The position numbers and the translations under genes are program-made. A DNA stretch of 19,863 nt from CAUZSH01 sp963582935 (GTDB lineage: Bacteria; Pseudomonadota; Gammaproteobacteria; Francisellales; Francisellaceae), in the NCBI GenBank assembly GCA_963582935.1, contig CAUZSH010000034.1, positions 1 to 19,863 of the forward strand, written 5' to 3'. The notes beneath the pieces are model-generated. The model did not search any database and was not told where the DNA came from. It saw only the letters and a list, made by a program, of their open reading frames with translations. Shown in pieces: positions 7,030 through 15,856 of this stretch. The stretch's first letter is position 1; every line of letters begins with the position of its first letter.

Positions 7030-8655
7030 TTACTTGGCAAGGAATTGTGCCAACAAACCCGCTGTTGAGCAATCATATTTTTCAAGGTTCACATTGTGAC
7101 TTTGAATATCTTCAAAAATAGGTTTTCCAAGCTGTTTTCCAAGCTCTACACCCCATTGATCGAAACTATTGATATTCCAAATCACACCTTGAACAAATAT
7201 CTTATGCTCATACAAGGCAATCATCGCACCCAACCTTTCGGGTGACAACTGGTCCACCACCAATGTGTTACTCGGTTTATTGCCCTCAATCGCTTTGTGT
7301 TTTGCAATAACTTTAGCTTCATCCACATTCATCCCAGTTTTAAGCAACTCGTTATATGCTTCCTGTTCAGTTTTACCACTCATTAATGCTTGTGACTGTG
7401 AGAGGCAGTTCGCCACTAATGCTTGATGATGTTCTTCTAAATTATGGTGTGGTTTGATCACCATAATAAAATCAACGGGGATCGTAATCGTACCTTGATG
7501 TAATAATTGATGAAAAGCGTGCTGCCCATTCGTGCCAACGCCACCCCACAGCGTTATACCCGTATCGTAATCAACACGCCTGCCATCTAAGGTGCAGGAT
7601 TTACCATTACTTTCCATATCAGCTTGCTGAAGATAGCTGACAAATAGAGATAAGCGCTCGTCATAGCTTAGTATCGCTTGGCTTTCGCATCCCCAAAAAT
7701 TACTATTCCAAATACTCAATAACGCCATAATGATCGGCATATTTTGCCCAAAATCAGCCGTTTGAAAATGCTGGTCCATACTATAAGCCCCTTTTAACAA
7801 GGCTTCATAATTGTCCATCCCAATACTCATGGCAATGGGCAGTCCAATGGCAGACCATAAAGAGTAACGGCCTCCAACCCAATCCCACATGGTAAAGCAA
7901 TGTGCCGCATCAATACCAAACTCTGCGGTTTTTTCCATATTTGTAGAGATGGCCAAAAAGTGATTCGCCACTGCCTTTTCATTTTCATAATGACTCACCA
8001 ACCAAGAACGCGCGGTCATGGCATTCATCAAGGTTTCTTGGGTCGTAAATGTTTTTGAGGCAATAATAAATAACGTTCGTTCAGGATCAAGCCCTTTTAA
8101 AACCGATGTGATTGCTGAGCCATCTACATTTGAAACAAAATGCACTTTGACCTGTCCAGTTTGATAAGGTTGCAATGCTTCAACCACCATTCTAGGACCG
8201 AGGTCTGATCCACCAATGCCAATATTCACCACATCCGTAATGGTTTTACCGGAGAATCCAAGCCATGCCCCACTATGAACTCTCTCAACCATCGTGCGCA
8301 TTTTTTCACGCTCGAGTAGAATTTCGGGCATCACATCTCCCCCATCCGCATAAACAGGTGATGCAGAGAAGTTTCTCAGTGCCGTATGTAAAACGGCTCG
8401 ATCTTCGGTGGTGTTAATCTTTACACCGCTAAATATATCTTTGATTTTTTGAGATAGATTAGACTGCTCTGCCAATGAAGATAGTGCTTGCATCACCGCA
8501 TCATTTACGCAATTTTTTGAAAAATCTAAAAACAAACCTGATGCTGAAACTTGCAAGTCTTTGAAACGATTAGGATCTGCTTTAAACAGTTCTCGCAAAT
8601 GTACGGCTGACATTTCTAATTGTAAGTTTTCAAGGGTTTTCCAAATTTGTTGCAT
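7030..8655 (-). CDS. pgi: Glucose-6-phosphate isomerase (EC 5.3.1.9)
   Basis: Pgi interconverts glucose-6-phosphate and fructose-6-phosphate in glycolysis and gluconeogenesis. The 541 residues are close to the 549 of E. coli. Visible motifs are NIGIGGSDLGPRMV (144-157), the phosphate-binding SKTFTTQET (200-208), WVGGRYSLWSAIGLP (259-273), the catalytic glutamate E348 in MESNGK, H386 in the GTNGQHAFHQLLHQG block and K507 in GVELGKQLG. A GAGAGG ribosome site precedes the ATG. It sits 72 bp after the thiamine pyrophosphokinase gene and 25 bp before gcvT, so readthrough into the glycine cleavage genes is likely. I know of no functional reason for that pairing. Confidence 0.97.
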   Translation of the reverse strand: MQQIWKTLENLQLEMSAVHLRELFKADPNRFKDLQVSASGLFLDFSKNCVNDAVMQALSSLAEQSNLSQKIKDIFSGVKINTTEDRAVLHTALRNFSASPVYADGGDVMPEILLEREKMRTMVERVHSGAWLGFSGKTITDVVNIGIGGSDLGPRMVVEALQPYQTGQVKVHFVSNVDGSAITSVLKGLDPERTLFIIASKTFTTQETLMNAMTARSWLVSHYENEKAVANHFLAISTNMEKTAEFGIDAAHCFTMWDWVGGRYSLWSAIGLPIAMSIGMDNYEALLKGAYSMDQHFQTADFGQNMPIIMALLSIWNSNFWGCESQAILSYDERLSLFVSYLQQADMESNGKSCTLDGRRVDYDTGITLWGGVGTNGQHAFHQLLHQGTITIPVDFIMVIKPHHNLEEHHQALVANCLSQSQALMSGKTEQEAYNELLKTGMNVDEAKVIAKHKAIEGNKPSNTLVVDQLSPERLGAMIALYEHKIFVQGVIWNINSFDQWGVELGKQLGKPIFEDIQSHNVNLEKYDCSTAGLLAQFLAK

Positions 8656-8694
8656 GTTTTACGACCTCTCTAATGACTCCAAATAAGCTTTTGA

Positions 8695-8736
8695 TATACA
8701 TAATCCAATCCAAACTACCGAATTGGACTATGTATA
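8695..8736. repeat. Imperfect 15-bp inverted repeat between the TPK gene and pgi
   Basis: TATACATA-A-TCCAAT (8695-8709) pairs with ATTGGA-C-TATGTATA (8722-8736) with one mismatch and a 12-base loop. It includes the stop codon of the thiamine pyrophosphokinase gene. No T run follows on either strand, so it is not a standard rho-independent terminator. It may be an mRNA-processing or stabilising hairpin or a protein-binding site upstream of pgi. Confidence 0.6.
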
Positions 8737-9399
8737 GGGCTTATGTGAAATAAATACTATAAATTTTCCTTGTGTACACTTTATCTCAATATCATCTTTA
8801 ATTGCAAAGTTTCTGGTTCCTATTTTTGCACCAAAAATCAAATCATCGCCATCACAGGTATATTTCAACCCCTCATAATGAATGGATTTCATTTCAAATA
8901 ATGGAATCACTGAAATCATTTTCCCCAGCACACCAGGGGCTGAAAAATTTCTATCGGCAATAAAAAACTCGCTGTAAGTATCAATAAAACGAATTGAAAC
9001 CTTATCCCTCCATTCCATCGCCGCTGAAATATTCCCAAGAAAATGATCCATTTCCTGACCACTAACCCCATAAATATCAATGTGTTGGTAATTTTCTGCC
9101 AACCGTATTAATGACTTCTCAAAATCCGTATGATCTTGATCATGTAGATGCTCAACCTTGATATGTGCTGGAATATTTTTTAAATCTGACAATTCAATGG
9201 AGTCAAAATCACCGTATATTGCCTTCAAATCTCGAATACAGCGAGGACTATCAATTAACTTCAGAAATGCGCCATCCGCACAATATATATGATGCTTTGT
9301 TTTACTTTCAACACCATTTGTAGATGATTTTGGATATAAATGTGATTCACAAAAAAGTAGGTCAATTTCACCATTTAAAAATAATACTGCTTTTTTCAA
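8728..9399 (-). CDS. Thiamine pyrophosphokinase (EC 2.7.6.2)
   Basis: The enzyme makes thiamine diphosphate from thiamine and ATP. Of 223 residues, the family blocks are CADGA (40-44), the metal and nucleotide motif GDFDS (63-67), DQDHTDFEKSL (87-97), GVSGQEMDHFLGN (111-123) and a C-terminal beta domain with GTRN near 194 and DDIEIKCTQGKFIVF. The usual G-G-R-x-D-H is G-Q-E-M-D-H here, so Arg is replaced by Glu. The start must be a TTG (9397-9399): no in-frame ATG lies just upstream, and AGGA is 8 bases before it. A tiny ATG-AGT-CAT-TGA frame overlaps the TTG, which could couple initiation to it. It follows argR by 39 bp; no other thiamine gene is nearby. Confidence 0.86.
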   Translation of the reverse strand: MKKAVLFLNGEIDLLFCESHLYPKSSTNGVESKTKHHIYCADGAFLKLIDSPRCIRDLKAIYGDFDSIELSDLKNIPAHIKVEHLHDQDHTDFEKSLIRLAENYQHIDIYGVSGQEMDHFLGNISAAMEWRDKVSIRFIDTYSEFFIADRNFSAPGVLGKMISVIPLFEMKSIHYEGLKYTCDGDDLIFGAKIGTRNFAIKDDIEIKCTQGKFIVFISHKPYT

Positions 9400-9438
9400 T
9401 GACTCATTCCTCGTTTGTAATACTCATTTATATAGCAT

Positions 9439-9894
9439 CTATAATGATGTAGAAATATTTTTAGATAAATCGCTCATAGTCACACCCTCTTCTGGCACAA
9501 CAAAAATCGTGTCGTCACCTGAGATTGTGCCTAATATTTGTAGTGCTTCTGAATCATAATCTAGCTGCCTCGCGAGTAATGATGCGGCTCCTGGAATAGT
9601 ATGCACCACAACCATATTTTGATTATGGCGTATACTTAAAACCAAGTCACTCAACTGTGTATCACGTGATGGTGGTGGTAGTTCTTTTGGTAGGGCATAA
9701 ATTAAATTACCTGCTGAGTTTTGGACTTTCACCGCACCTATTTGCTTTAGGACTCTCGAGATTTTACTCTGATTCACTTTTTCTTCTGGTATATTTTTTT
9801 GCCCTATCAAGATACGACAAATATCATGTTGGTTGCTTGGTTTATGGTCCGCAATAATTTCCTTTACTATAAATTTCAAATCTATCCTAGGCAT
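9439..9894 (-). CDS. argR: Arginine repressor ArgR
   Basis: ArgR is a hexameric, arginine-dependent regulator of arginine metabolism and, in enterobacteria, an accessory factor for Xer recombination at cer sites. The 151 residues have the usual two-domain plan. The N-terminal winged helix (1-70) contains NQSKISRVLKQIGAVKV. The C-terminal oligomerisation and arginine-binding domain has HTIPGAASLLARQLD (98-112) and LGTISGDDTIFVV, with the acidic pair D127-D128 that contacts arginine. The ATG has a GAGGG-type ribosome site. No arginine biosynthesis gene is in the window; it is divergent from xerC. The order argR then thiamine pyrophosphokinase suggests cotranscription. Confidence 0.93.
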   Translation of the reverse strand: MPRIDLKFIVKEIIADHKPSNQHDICRILIGQKNIPEEKVNQSKISRVLKQIGAVKVQNSAGNLIYALPKELPPPSRDTQLSDLVLSIRHNQNMVVVHTIPGAASLLARQLDYDSEALQILGTISGDDTIFVVPEEGVTMSDLSKNISTSL

Positions 9895-9991
9895 CCCAAT
9901 ACCACCCTCACATTACAAATAATCAAAAGTAATGTCATTCTAAGCAGTTATCGCCTAGAATTGTAGTGAATTCGACATTATTTATAGAAAA

Positions 9992-10009
9992 TATGCATTT
10001 TTATGAATA
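9992..10009. promoter_or_regulatory. Weak ARG-box-like site in the argR/xerC divergent region
   Basis: TATGCATTTTTATGAATA resembles the ARG box (TGAAT, four A/T, ATTCA) but has three mismatches in the two half-sites. A better left half, TGAAT, occurs at 9967-9971 without a matching right half. The position between two divergent genes is right for autoregulation of argR. The remainder of 9895-10041 is A/T-rich and I see no strong promoter hexamers in it. Confidence 0.22.
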
Positions 10010-10041
10010 GAGGTTACACGTTAAGGTAGGGGGCATCCATA

Positions 10042-10977
10042 GTGAGTGATAGACTGACGAATGATCGGCAATATTGCCAAAATGAAATAAGCACCTTTCT
10101 CACTTTTCTTGCCCACCAAAAATTCTATGCCGATAATACCATAAAAAGTTATATGCGTGACCTTCAAAAGTTTGCCTCTCATTGCCTTAAACACAACCTC
10201 CCCAATCTCGACAGACTTAACGCTCACCATATTCAATCATTTTTGAGTGAGCAACACCGCCAAGGCCTCTCTCCTCGATCTTTACACCGATGTTTAAGCA
10301 CTATTCGCAGCCTTTACCAATATTTAATTACCGAAAAAAACTATCGATATGATCCAACTTCCACCATCAAAGCTCCTAAGATGCAACAAAAGCTTCCAAA
10401 AACGCTAGATGTAGATCAAATGCAGAGCCTCTTAAATCATACTTCTGAAGATATGTTGAAAATACGTGATTTAGCCATGCTGGAACTCACTTATTCCTCG
10501 GGACTACGTCTAGCTGAATTGGCAAGCATTCAATACCAAGATATTGATCAAAATAGCAAACTCATTCGTATCACAGGTAAAGGCTCCAAAGACCGCATTG
10601 TACCACTTGGATCAAAGGCGATTGAAGCACTTGAGAAATGGCAACCGATTAGAGAGGCACTTGTTAGCGCTTCGATAGAAAATGGGCAACATGATTTTAT
10701 CTTTGTGAGCAAACAAGGAAAGCCCATCAGCCACCGCAGCATTCAACAGCGTTTTGCAAAATGGAGTCAAGAGTTTGGCAATCGCCATTTACACCCCCAC
10801 ATGTTGCGACATGCTTTTGCCAGTCATCTTTTAGAATCCAGCAGTGACCTAGTCGCTGTTCAAAAATTATTAGGTCATAGTGATATTTCCACGACTCAGG
10901 TTTATACGCATTTAGATTTTCAGCATCTCGCCAGTGTCTATGATAAAGCACATCCACGGGCAAAGAGGAAACCATAA
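10042..10977 (+). CDS. xerC: Tyrosine recombinase XerC
   Basis: XerC acts with XerD at dif to resolve chromosome dimers. The 311 residues are slightly more than the 298 of E. coli. The N-terminal SAM-like core-binding domain spans about 13-100. The catalytic set is complete: R156 (SSGLRLAEL), K180 (ITGKGSKDR), H253 and R256 (HPHMLRHAFASHLLE), H279 (LLGHSDISTTQVY) and nucleophile Y288. The start is a GTG at 10042-10044, preceded by an AGGTAGGGGG ribosome site; no in-frame ATG lies nearby. It overlaps no upstream gene and is followed after 4 bp by rsmJ. The HPHMLRH and VYTHLDF blocks fit XerC; XerD is the main alternative. Confidence 0.92.
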   Translation: MSDRLTNDRQYCQNEISTFLTFLAHQKFYADNTIKSYMRDLQKFASHCLKHNLPNLDRLNAHHIQSFLSEQHRQGLSPRSLHRCLSTIRSLYQYLITEKNYRYDPTSTIKAPKMQQKLPKTLDVDQMQSLLNHTSEDMLKIRDLAMLELTYSSGLRLAELASIQYQDIDQNSKLIRITGKGSKDRIVPLGSKAIEALEKWQPIREALVSASIENGQHDFIFVSKQGKPISHRSIQQRFAKWSQEFGNRHLHPHMLRHAFASHLLESSSDLVAVQKLLGHSDISTTQVYTHLDFQHLASVYDKAHPRAKRKP

Positions 10978-10981
10978 CTAC

Positions 10982-11728
10982 ATGAAAAATATCAGCTTTA
11001 TCGGGTCAAAAACAGAGTACGAAGAATTCGCTCAATCTTTTCAAACACTGAAAAGTAGCCAGAGCATAATATCTTTCGATGATGGACCCACACGCTACCG
11101 CCTCCAATATATTGAAAACAAATTGTCATTAATAGATACTGAAACCACGCTTTCAATCTGTGTGGACTTTTCCTCATCTGATATTCAAAATCGCATTGAC
11201 ACCCATACCGCCAAGCTACCCTTGATCAAAGCCATTGAAGGGAAACACAAAAACAAACTTACTGTCATTGATGCAACAGCAGGGCTTGGCACAGATAGCT
11301 TTTGTATTGCTGCACGGGAGCATAAAGTGATCGCAATAGAACAATCACCCATTGTTTATAGTTTGCTCTTTGATGGAATTAAGCGCGCGCAGAAAGACAT
11401 CAACTTAACATCCATTGCCAATAAAATCCGTTTGACATTTGGCAACGCCAGTGAGGTTATTCCAAGACTTCCAGCGACTGATCTTATTTATCTTGACCCC
11501 ATGTTTCCTGATAAGGCAAAATCGGCTAAAGTGAAAAAAAACATGCAAATGCTACAAATTATCCTTGGAAAAAATAATGATAATTCATGTCTTTTTCAAA
11601 CCGCAGTCTCCCATGCTGCAAAAAAAGTCATCGTCAAACGCCCAAAGCAAAGTCCATTTTTGGGAGACACAAAGCCCAATTCACAGCTTATTGGCAAAAC
11701 CAATCGCTTTGATGTCTATGTTATTTAA
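10982..11728 (+). CDS. rsmJ: 16S rRNA (guanine(1516)-N(2))-methyltransferase RsmJ (EC 2.1.1.242)
   Basis: RsmJ methylates G1516 of 16S rRNA using S-adenosylmethionine. The 248 residues match the 250 of E. coli. The SAM-binding motif I, VIDATAGLGTDSF, is at 95-107, an acidic residue E120 follows in VIAIEQSP, and the family block DLIYLDPMFPDKAKSAKVKK starts near 167, with DPMFP at 172-176. I chose the ATG at 10982, 4 bp after the xerC stop, because the protein then begins where the family does; AGGA about 12 bases upstream inside xerC is the ribosome site. An ATG 48 bases further upstream would overlap xerC. It forms a two-gene operon with xerC and converges on pilE with 6 bp between stops. Confidence 0.93.
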   Translation: MKNISFIGSKTEYEEFAQSFQTLKSSQSIISFDDGPTRYRLQYIENKLSLIDTETTLSICVDFSSSDIQNRIDTHTAKLPLIKAIEGKHKNKLTVIDATAGLGTDSFCIAAREHKVIAIEQSPIVYSLLFDGIKRAQKDINLTSIANKIRLTFGNASEVIPRLPATDLIYLDPMFPDKAKSAKVKKNMQMLQIILGKNNDNSCLFQTAVSHAAKKVIVKRPKQSPFLGDTKPNSQLIGKTNRFDVYVI

Positions 11729-11734
11729 CGATAC

Positions 11735-12151
11735 TTACCAACACTCGCTTGAAGAGTCTCCATTTGAACTATTTACCGCACCTTTATCCCCATTTTGGTT
11801 CAAAGTAAAAGCATCACAAACATCATCAGAAGCTTGCGATCCTATTGCGGTTGCTGTAATGGTAAATGTGCGTGCACCTAGGTTACTTAAAGACATATTA
11901 TACAGATCATTTTCGGACACGGCCGCTGCATTGATATTGGCAAGTGTTGCATCATCATAAGTATTATTTGCACTATAATATTTTTCAATTAACGCCGCAT
12001 CAACCATTAATTCAGTCGTGGCACCCACTCGATTCGCTCTTGTCACATAACTCGTATAACTAGGTATGGCGATGGATGCAATAATACCAACAATCGCGAT
12101 GGCAATGACAAGCTCAATCAATGTGAATCCATGTTGATTTATATTTTTCAT
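11735..12151 (-). CDS. pilE: Type IV pilus minor pilin PilE
   Basis: This is the last gene of the minor pilin operon. With the ATG at 12151 the product is 138 residues. A short leader MKNINQHG is cut before F9 by the prepilin peptidase, and the mature end FTLIELVIAIAIVGIIASIA keeps Glu5. A long N-terminal helix continues through PSYTSYVTRANRVGA, and two C-terminal cysteines (DDVC and SECW) bracket the pilin D-loop. A second ATG at 12175 overlaps the pilY1 stop (ATGA) and has its own GGAG, giving a 146-residue form with a 16-residue leader. I prefer the inner ATG because AGGA lies 5 bases upstream and the leader is of normal type IVa length, but the coupled start is a real alternative. Confidence 0.88.
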   Translation of the reverse strand: MKNINQHGFTLIELVIAIAIVGIIASIAIPSYTSYVTRANRVGATTELMVDAALIEKYYSANNTYDDATLANINAAAVSENDLYNMSLSNLGARTFTITATAIGSQASDDVCDAFTLNQNGDKGAVNSSNGDSSSECW

Positions 12152-12171
12152 TAGTATCCTAGGTTTAGGTA

Positions 12172-15100
12172 TCATCTAATCTGTCTCCAGGTTTGTCTAC
12201 CCAAGCTTGCATCTGGGATGCTGGTTTTCACCGTATCAAGACCATTACTACCACTGAGCACTTTCACATCAAAAGAGCCCTTTTCAGTTGTAATAACCGT
12301 CGGTGTTGCCAAAATCCCGAGCTCTACCTGAATGCCACTCACCACCACATATTTTTCCTCTATTTCCACTTTATCTTTGTCATTAAAAGCATTGTCTTCA
12401 TTCAAGTCAAAATTACTTCTATTCGTTCTTATCCCTGAGCTTGCATCCACTTCCATCACCCAACTCCCCCCCCCTCCTGTACAAATATTATCACTGGTTG
12501 GTTGCATCGTCACAAATATAATACGTCCATTCCTTAACACAGGGTTTACAACATTACGCTCACCTTTATTATCACTGCTCCCATCAACGATTAAATCCAT
12601 ATACCAGCCACGCTGAGTAGACCAATCAATAGCATTATTTGTTGTTAGCCGAGCTTTAATATCTGTAGAGAATGCATGCTCGCTCAGAATTTTCTGTTGT
12701 ACAAGATCACTCTTTGCCACAGTTCCACTAAATTCGTCATTCAAAATACCTTTTTTATCCCAAACACTATAAAGCGTTTGTGTACTTTGAGCACTGCCAC
12801 TATTGTCCACTTTTTCTATATATTTTCCTGTCCCAAAAAATATTTGAAAACCATTGCTCACACCATAAGGATGTGCGGCAACGATTGGCGCTGAGGTAAT
12901 TGGCTGCGTAGTCCCTGCATTAAACACAAGACTTGCTTTTGATAACCAAACTAAAGTTGATACATCTGAAACATCAAACCGCCATAGATGCCCTTTAATA
13001 TCACCTGCATAGATATAATCGACTAGATTGTTTCCATCCACATCCAGCACGGTTAGACTACTTAAGCCGTTAGGTTCCCCTGTCGCATAAGCACTTCCAA
13101 CGGGGATTTTAATATAATCTACCCCCTCCTGCCATGAACCATCTAACCCGCCATCCACAAATACAATAAATAAATAAGCTTTTCCATCTGCACTGACACT
13201 ACCATCAGAGACGGTATTATTATAACCACTTGCGAAAATAACCGCCCAACGGCCATTTGCCATTTTTGCAATCGTGGGTTCACCAAAGGTATACCCCAAA
13301 TCAGCATCATCCACATCTGTAAAATTCCATAGCGCAATTTTAGAAGCACTGCCTTCTGAAAAAGTAGCTGGATCCGTAATATCTAACAGATAAACACCCT
13401 GCCCTCCTGCACCCAAGCCTCCTGCAAGCACACTATGCCACTGACCATCATAAAACACATCTCCTTCTGCTGGTGGCGCGTCCACAAAATAGCGATGAAG
13501 ATAACTAGATTTACTCAGTGATGGTAAGTCAGCATAGATATCTTTAACGCCTGGAATATAGCCAAGCACTTCCTTACCGTCTTCAGCATCAAAGCCATGC
13601 AGCATGCCATCATTTGCACCCGCATAAATGATTGGCTTACGATTTACATAAGCAAGCTTAAAAGTCGCATAATTGACGTCTTCTAAATTACTGGGATAAA
13701 AGCGGTTCGGGTTAGACACATACCGAGGTGCGGAATGCACAAAATCGCCTAATGTGGACGCTCTTGTTCTAAATATCCCTCCTGAAGCTATTTCACCTGC
13801 CTGTGACCCTCTTAAAAATGCTACTAAATTTTCTCCATAGGTCGCGGCAGGCAAGCCTGTTGTATTACCCTGCAGTAAGTAGGTGCTCTGTGCTACAGAT
13901 AAGTTATCCCATTGAAAAGGAATGCCTTTACCGGTTGCCATTGAAGTCGTTAATACCACACGATTATGACTATTCAAACGCGTGCCAGAAAAAGGCGTCA
14001 CATTACAGTTATCGGAAAAATAGCATGAAGCATCCCACATTAAAGTACCAATTCCCCCATCTAAAAGTGAGAAAGCTTTTAAATGACCACTCCAACCTTG
14101 GGTATTATATTGTGACTGATAAATAGTTGTACTTGTTTGCAAGATAGAAGCACTCCCAGCAACGGATGACCCTGAACCCACGCGAGACTGAATATTACTA
14201 ATCGCAGAGGCAAGATTACTTGCAAGCACCTGCGGGGATCTCGCTGACATATACTCACCTTTACTGTTAAAAGCCGCATGCCACATATCATCCGCTTTAC
14301 GTGAGTCACTAAACGGATTCCCCCAATTCCCGCTTGAGGCTAAAGCAGGGTTTGGCCAACCATCATCATCCGTATCACTCAATATATTTTCTAAGCCAAA
14401 TGCCGCCATAAAGGTCACCATATGCTGCTGCATTTGCGTATCAAAATCATTCATTGGCACGTTATTTTTTTTCGGGCTTAAATCTTTTTGATAATAAAAG
14501 TGTGCAACGTCTGCTAAACTATTGCTGTATGCATCTAGATCAGAGTTCCCAATACTTGGGCTATTACCATTCCATTGCCCATCGGTTAAGAGTATTGTAA
14601 AGTTTTGCTGACAGCTATACAGTATGGGGTCATCCTTTCCTGACAAATCCCCATCAAAGTATTCCCCAACCTTTTTCAACCCCTTTCTCAAAGGCGTTCC
14701 TTGAGCCTCCCAATTAAACTCATACAACGCATCCAATAAACTATTGTTATGTCCATTAAATGTGTCTTTTTCTCCTAATGGAACTTCAACAAAAACATCA
14801 TTAGATCCCGATCCGTTATTATTAATTAAGGTCAATCCAAAACGCATACCGTCTTCACCATCCACTAAATAACTAATCGTTGCTTTTGCTGATAAAGCGC
14901 GTTTACGATGATACTGATACCAATTTGCATAATTTTGAGAAGCTTGAAGAACTGTTCGACACCCCTCCTCATCCGCACTGTTAACACTTAATTCTCCAGC
15001 ATGAATTCTTTCTACCAATGATTGAGATCCCAATATATTATAACAAGCCGAAGTGTTTGTTAGCGTTGCCAGATTTTGGGCAAGCCGCCCAATTGAATTC

Positions 15101-15852
15101 CCATCTGGGTCATCATAAGTAACTCCAGTTATCACTGCTTTATTTATTTCGTCAAGCTCGATTTTATAATGTTCATCCCATAAATCTACAATACTATTTG
15201 CACCCAAGCTATAATCGGTGATGTTAGGACGTGTATTTGTGAATCCAGCCGTATCAAACCAAACGTGATATGTTTGCCCTTTTAAGTTTCTAGTATTTGA
15301 ATACCCGGACTCTCCCTGTTTAGGATTACTTCTAGACGAACTAAAATTAGCATTTGTACAACTATTATTTCCAGAACACTTTCCTTTCCAGGGTAAATAA
15401 ATTACATCCGGATTATAATACATAAAATTTAAATCTGAACTTTTGTGACGCCACTCAGATGTCTCTAAATCACTACATTCAAAACCATAAGACCAATACC
15501 ATGAACAGTTTCCATATATATTCCCAGTATTGCTGAATAGATATGTCATGGTATTGTCTATGCCACTGGCATTTCCTATATATATTCTGCCGTCAGTTAT
15601 TTTTTTATTACAATCCCCTTTTGTACTACCACTTTGAGCATAATACTCAAGTGGATCATAGTCACAAGCGGCCCAATGATTCCCGGACATAATCTCCCAA
15701 TCCATGGAGCCCGAGTCATCTAATAAAAACATAACATTTGGATGTACCGTACCAGTGATGGCTAGCGGCTGTTCCGAGAGTTTCAAAGCATAACTAACAA
15801 AAGGAAATACTCCCGACAATAATAACACAGTAATCTGTAAGTAATTTTTCAT
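12172..15852 (-). CDS. pilY1: Type IV pilus tip protein PilY1 (PilC family)
   Basis: PilY1 sits at the pilus tip with the minor pilins and acts in adhesion, pilus extension and surface sensing. With the ATG at 15852 (AGGTGA ribosome site, 4 bp after pilX) it is 1226 residues and starts with a signal peptide, MKNYLQITVLLLSGVFPFVSYA. A von Willebrand A-like N-terminal half has the MIDAS motif DDSGSM (45-50) and LLTDG (D424). The C-terminal beta-propeller has IYAGANDGMLHGFD and the calcium loop D937-V-D939-G-N941-N-L-V-D945, followed by AGDIKGHLWRFD. The frame is open 26 codons further upstream into pilX, without signal-like character. The oddest trait is a run of nine G at 12466-12474 encoding Gly1127-1129; a one-base slip either way gives an early stop. 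Confidence 0.95.
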   Translation of the reverse strand: MKNYLQITVLLLSGVFPFVSYALKLSEQPLAITGTVHPNVMFLLDDSGSMDWEIMSGNHWAACDYDPLEYYAQSGSTKGDCNKKITDGRIYIGNASGIDNTMTYLFSNTGNIYGNCSWYWSYGFECSDLETSEWRHKSSDLNFMYYNPDVIYLPWKGKCSGNNSCTNANFSSSRSNPKQGESGYSNTRNLKGQTYHVWFDTAGFTNTRPNITDYSLGANSIVDLWDEHYKIELDEINKAVITGVTYDDPDGNSIGRLAQNLATLTNTSACYNILGSQSLVERIHAGELSVNSADEEGCRTVLQASQNYANWYQYHRKRALSAKATISYLVDGEDGMRFGLTLINNNGSGSNDVFVEVPLGEKDTFNGHNNSLLDALYEFNWEAQGTPLRKGLKKVGEYFDGDLSGKDDPILYSCQQNFTILLTDGQWNGNSPSIGNSDLDAYSNSLADVAHFYYQKDLSPKKNNVPMNDFDTQMQQHMVTFMAAFGLENILSDTDDDGWPNPALASSGNWGNPFSDSRKADDMWHAAFNSKGEYMSARSPQVLASNLASAISNIQSRVGSGSSVAGSASILQTSTTIYQSQYNTQGWSGHLKAFSLLDGGIGTLMWDASCYFSDNCNVTPFSGTRLNSHNRVVLTTSMATGKGIPFQWDNLSVAQSTYLLQGNTTGLPAATYGENLVAFLRGSQAGEIASGGIFRTRASTLGDFVHSAPRYVSNPNRFYPSNLEDVNYATFKLAYVNRKPIIYAGANDGMLHGFDAEDGKEVLGYIPGVKDIYADLPSLSKSSYLHRYFVDAPPAEGDVFYDGQWHSVLAGGLGAGGQGVYLLDITDPATFSEGSASKIALWNFTDVDDADLGYTFGEPTIAKMANGRWAVIFASGYNNTVSDGSVSADGKAYLFIVFVDGGLDGSWQEGVDYIKIPVGSAYATGEPNGLSSLTVLDVDGNNLVDYIYAGDIKGHLWRFDVSDVSTLVWLSKASLVFNAGTTQPITSAPIVAAHPYGVSNGFQIFFGTGKYIEKVDNSGSAQSTQTLYSVWDKKGILNDEFSGTVAKSDLVQQKILSEHAFSTDIKARLTTNNAIDWSTQRGWYMDLIVDGSSDNKGERNVVNPVLRNGRIIFVTMQPTSDNICTGGGGSWVMEVDASSGIRTNRSNFDLNEDNAFNDKDKVEIEEKYVVVSGIQVELGILATPTVITTEKGSFDVKVLSGSNGLDTVKTSIPDASLGRQTWRQIR
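12466..12474 (-). repeat. Poly-G(9) tract in pilY1, candidate phase-variation repeat
   Basis: On the coding strand the sequence is GGA then nine G then AGT, read as GGA GGG GGG GGG AGT. Deleting one G gives GTT GGG TGA, a stop three codons after the tract; adding one G gives a TAG about 16 codons on. Either would remove roughly the last 80-95 residues. As sequenced, the gene is in frame. Confidence 0.7.
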
Positions 15853-15856
15853 ATCA

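Noticed and set aside
7005..7085. 27-codon N-terminal extension of gcvT overlapping pgi
   Set aside because: The inner ATG at 7004 has a strong ribosome site and matches the family start; the extension is merely open frame antiparallel to nothing and overlaps the 3' end of pgi.
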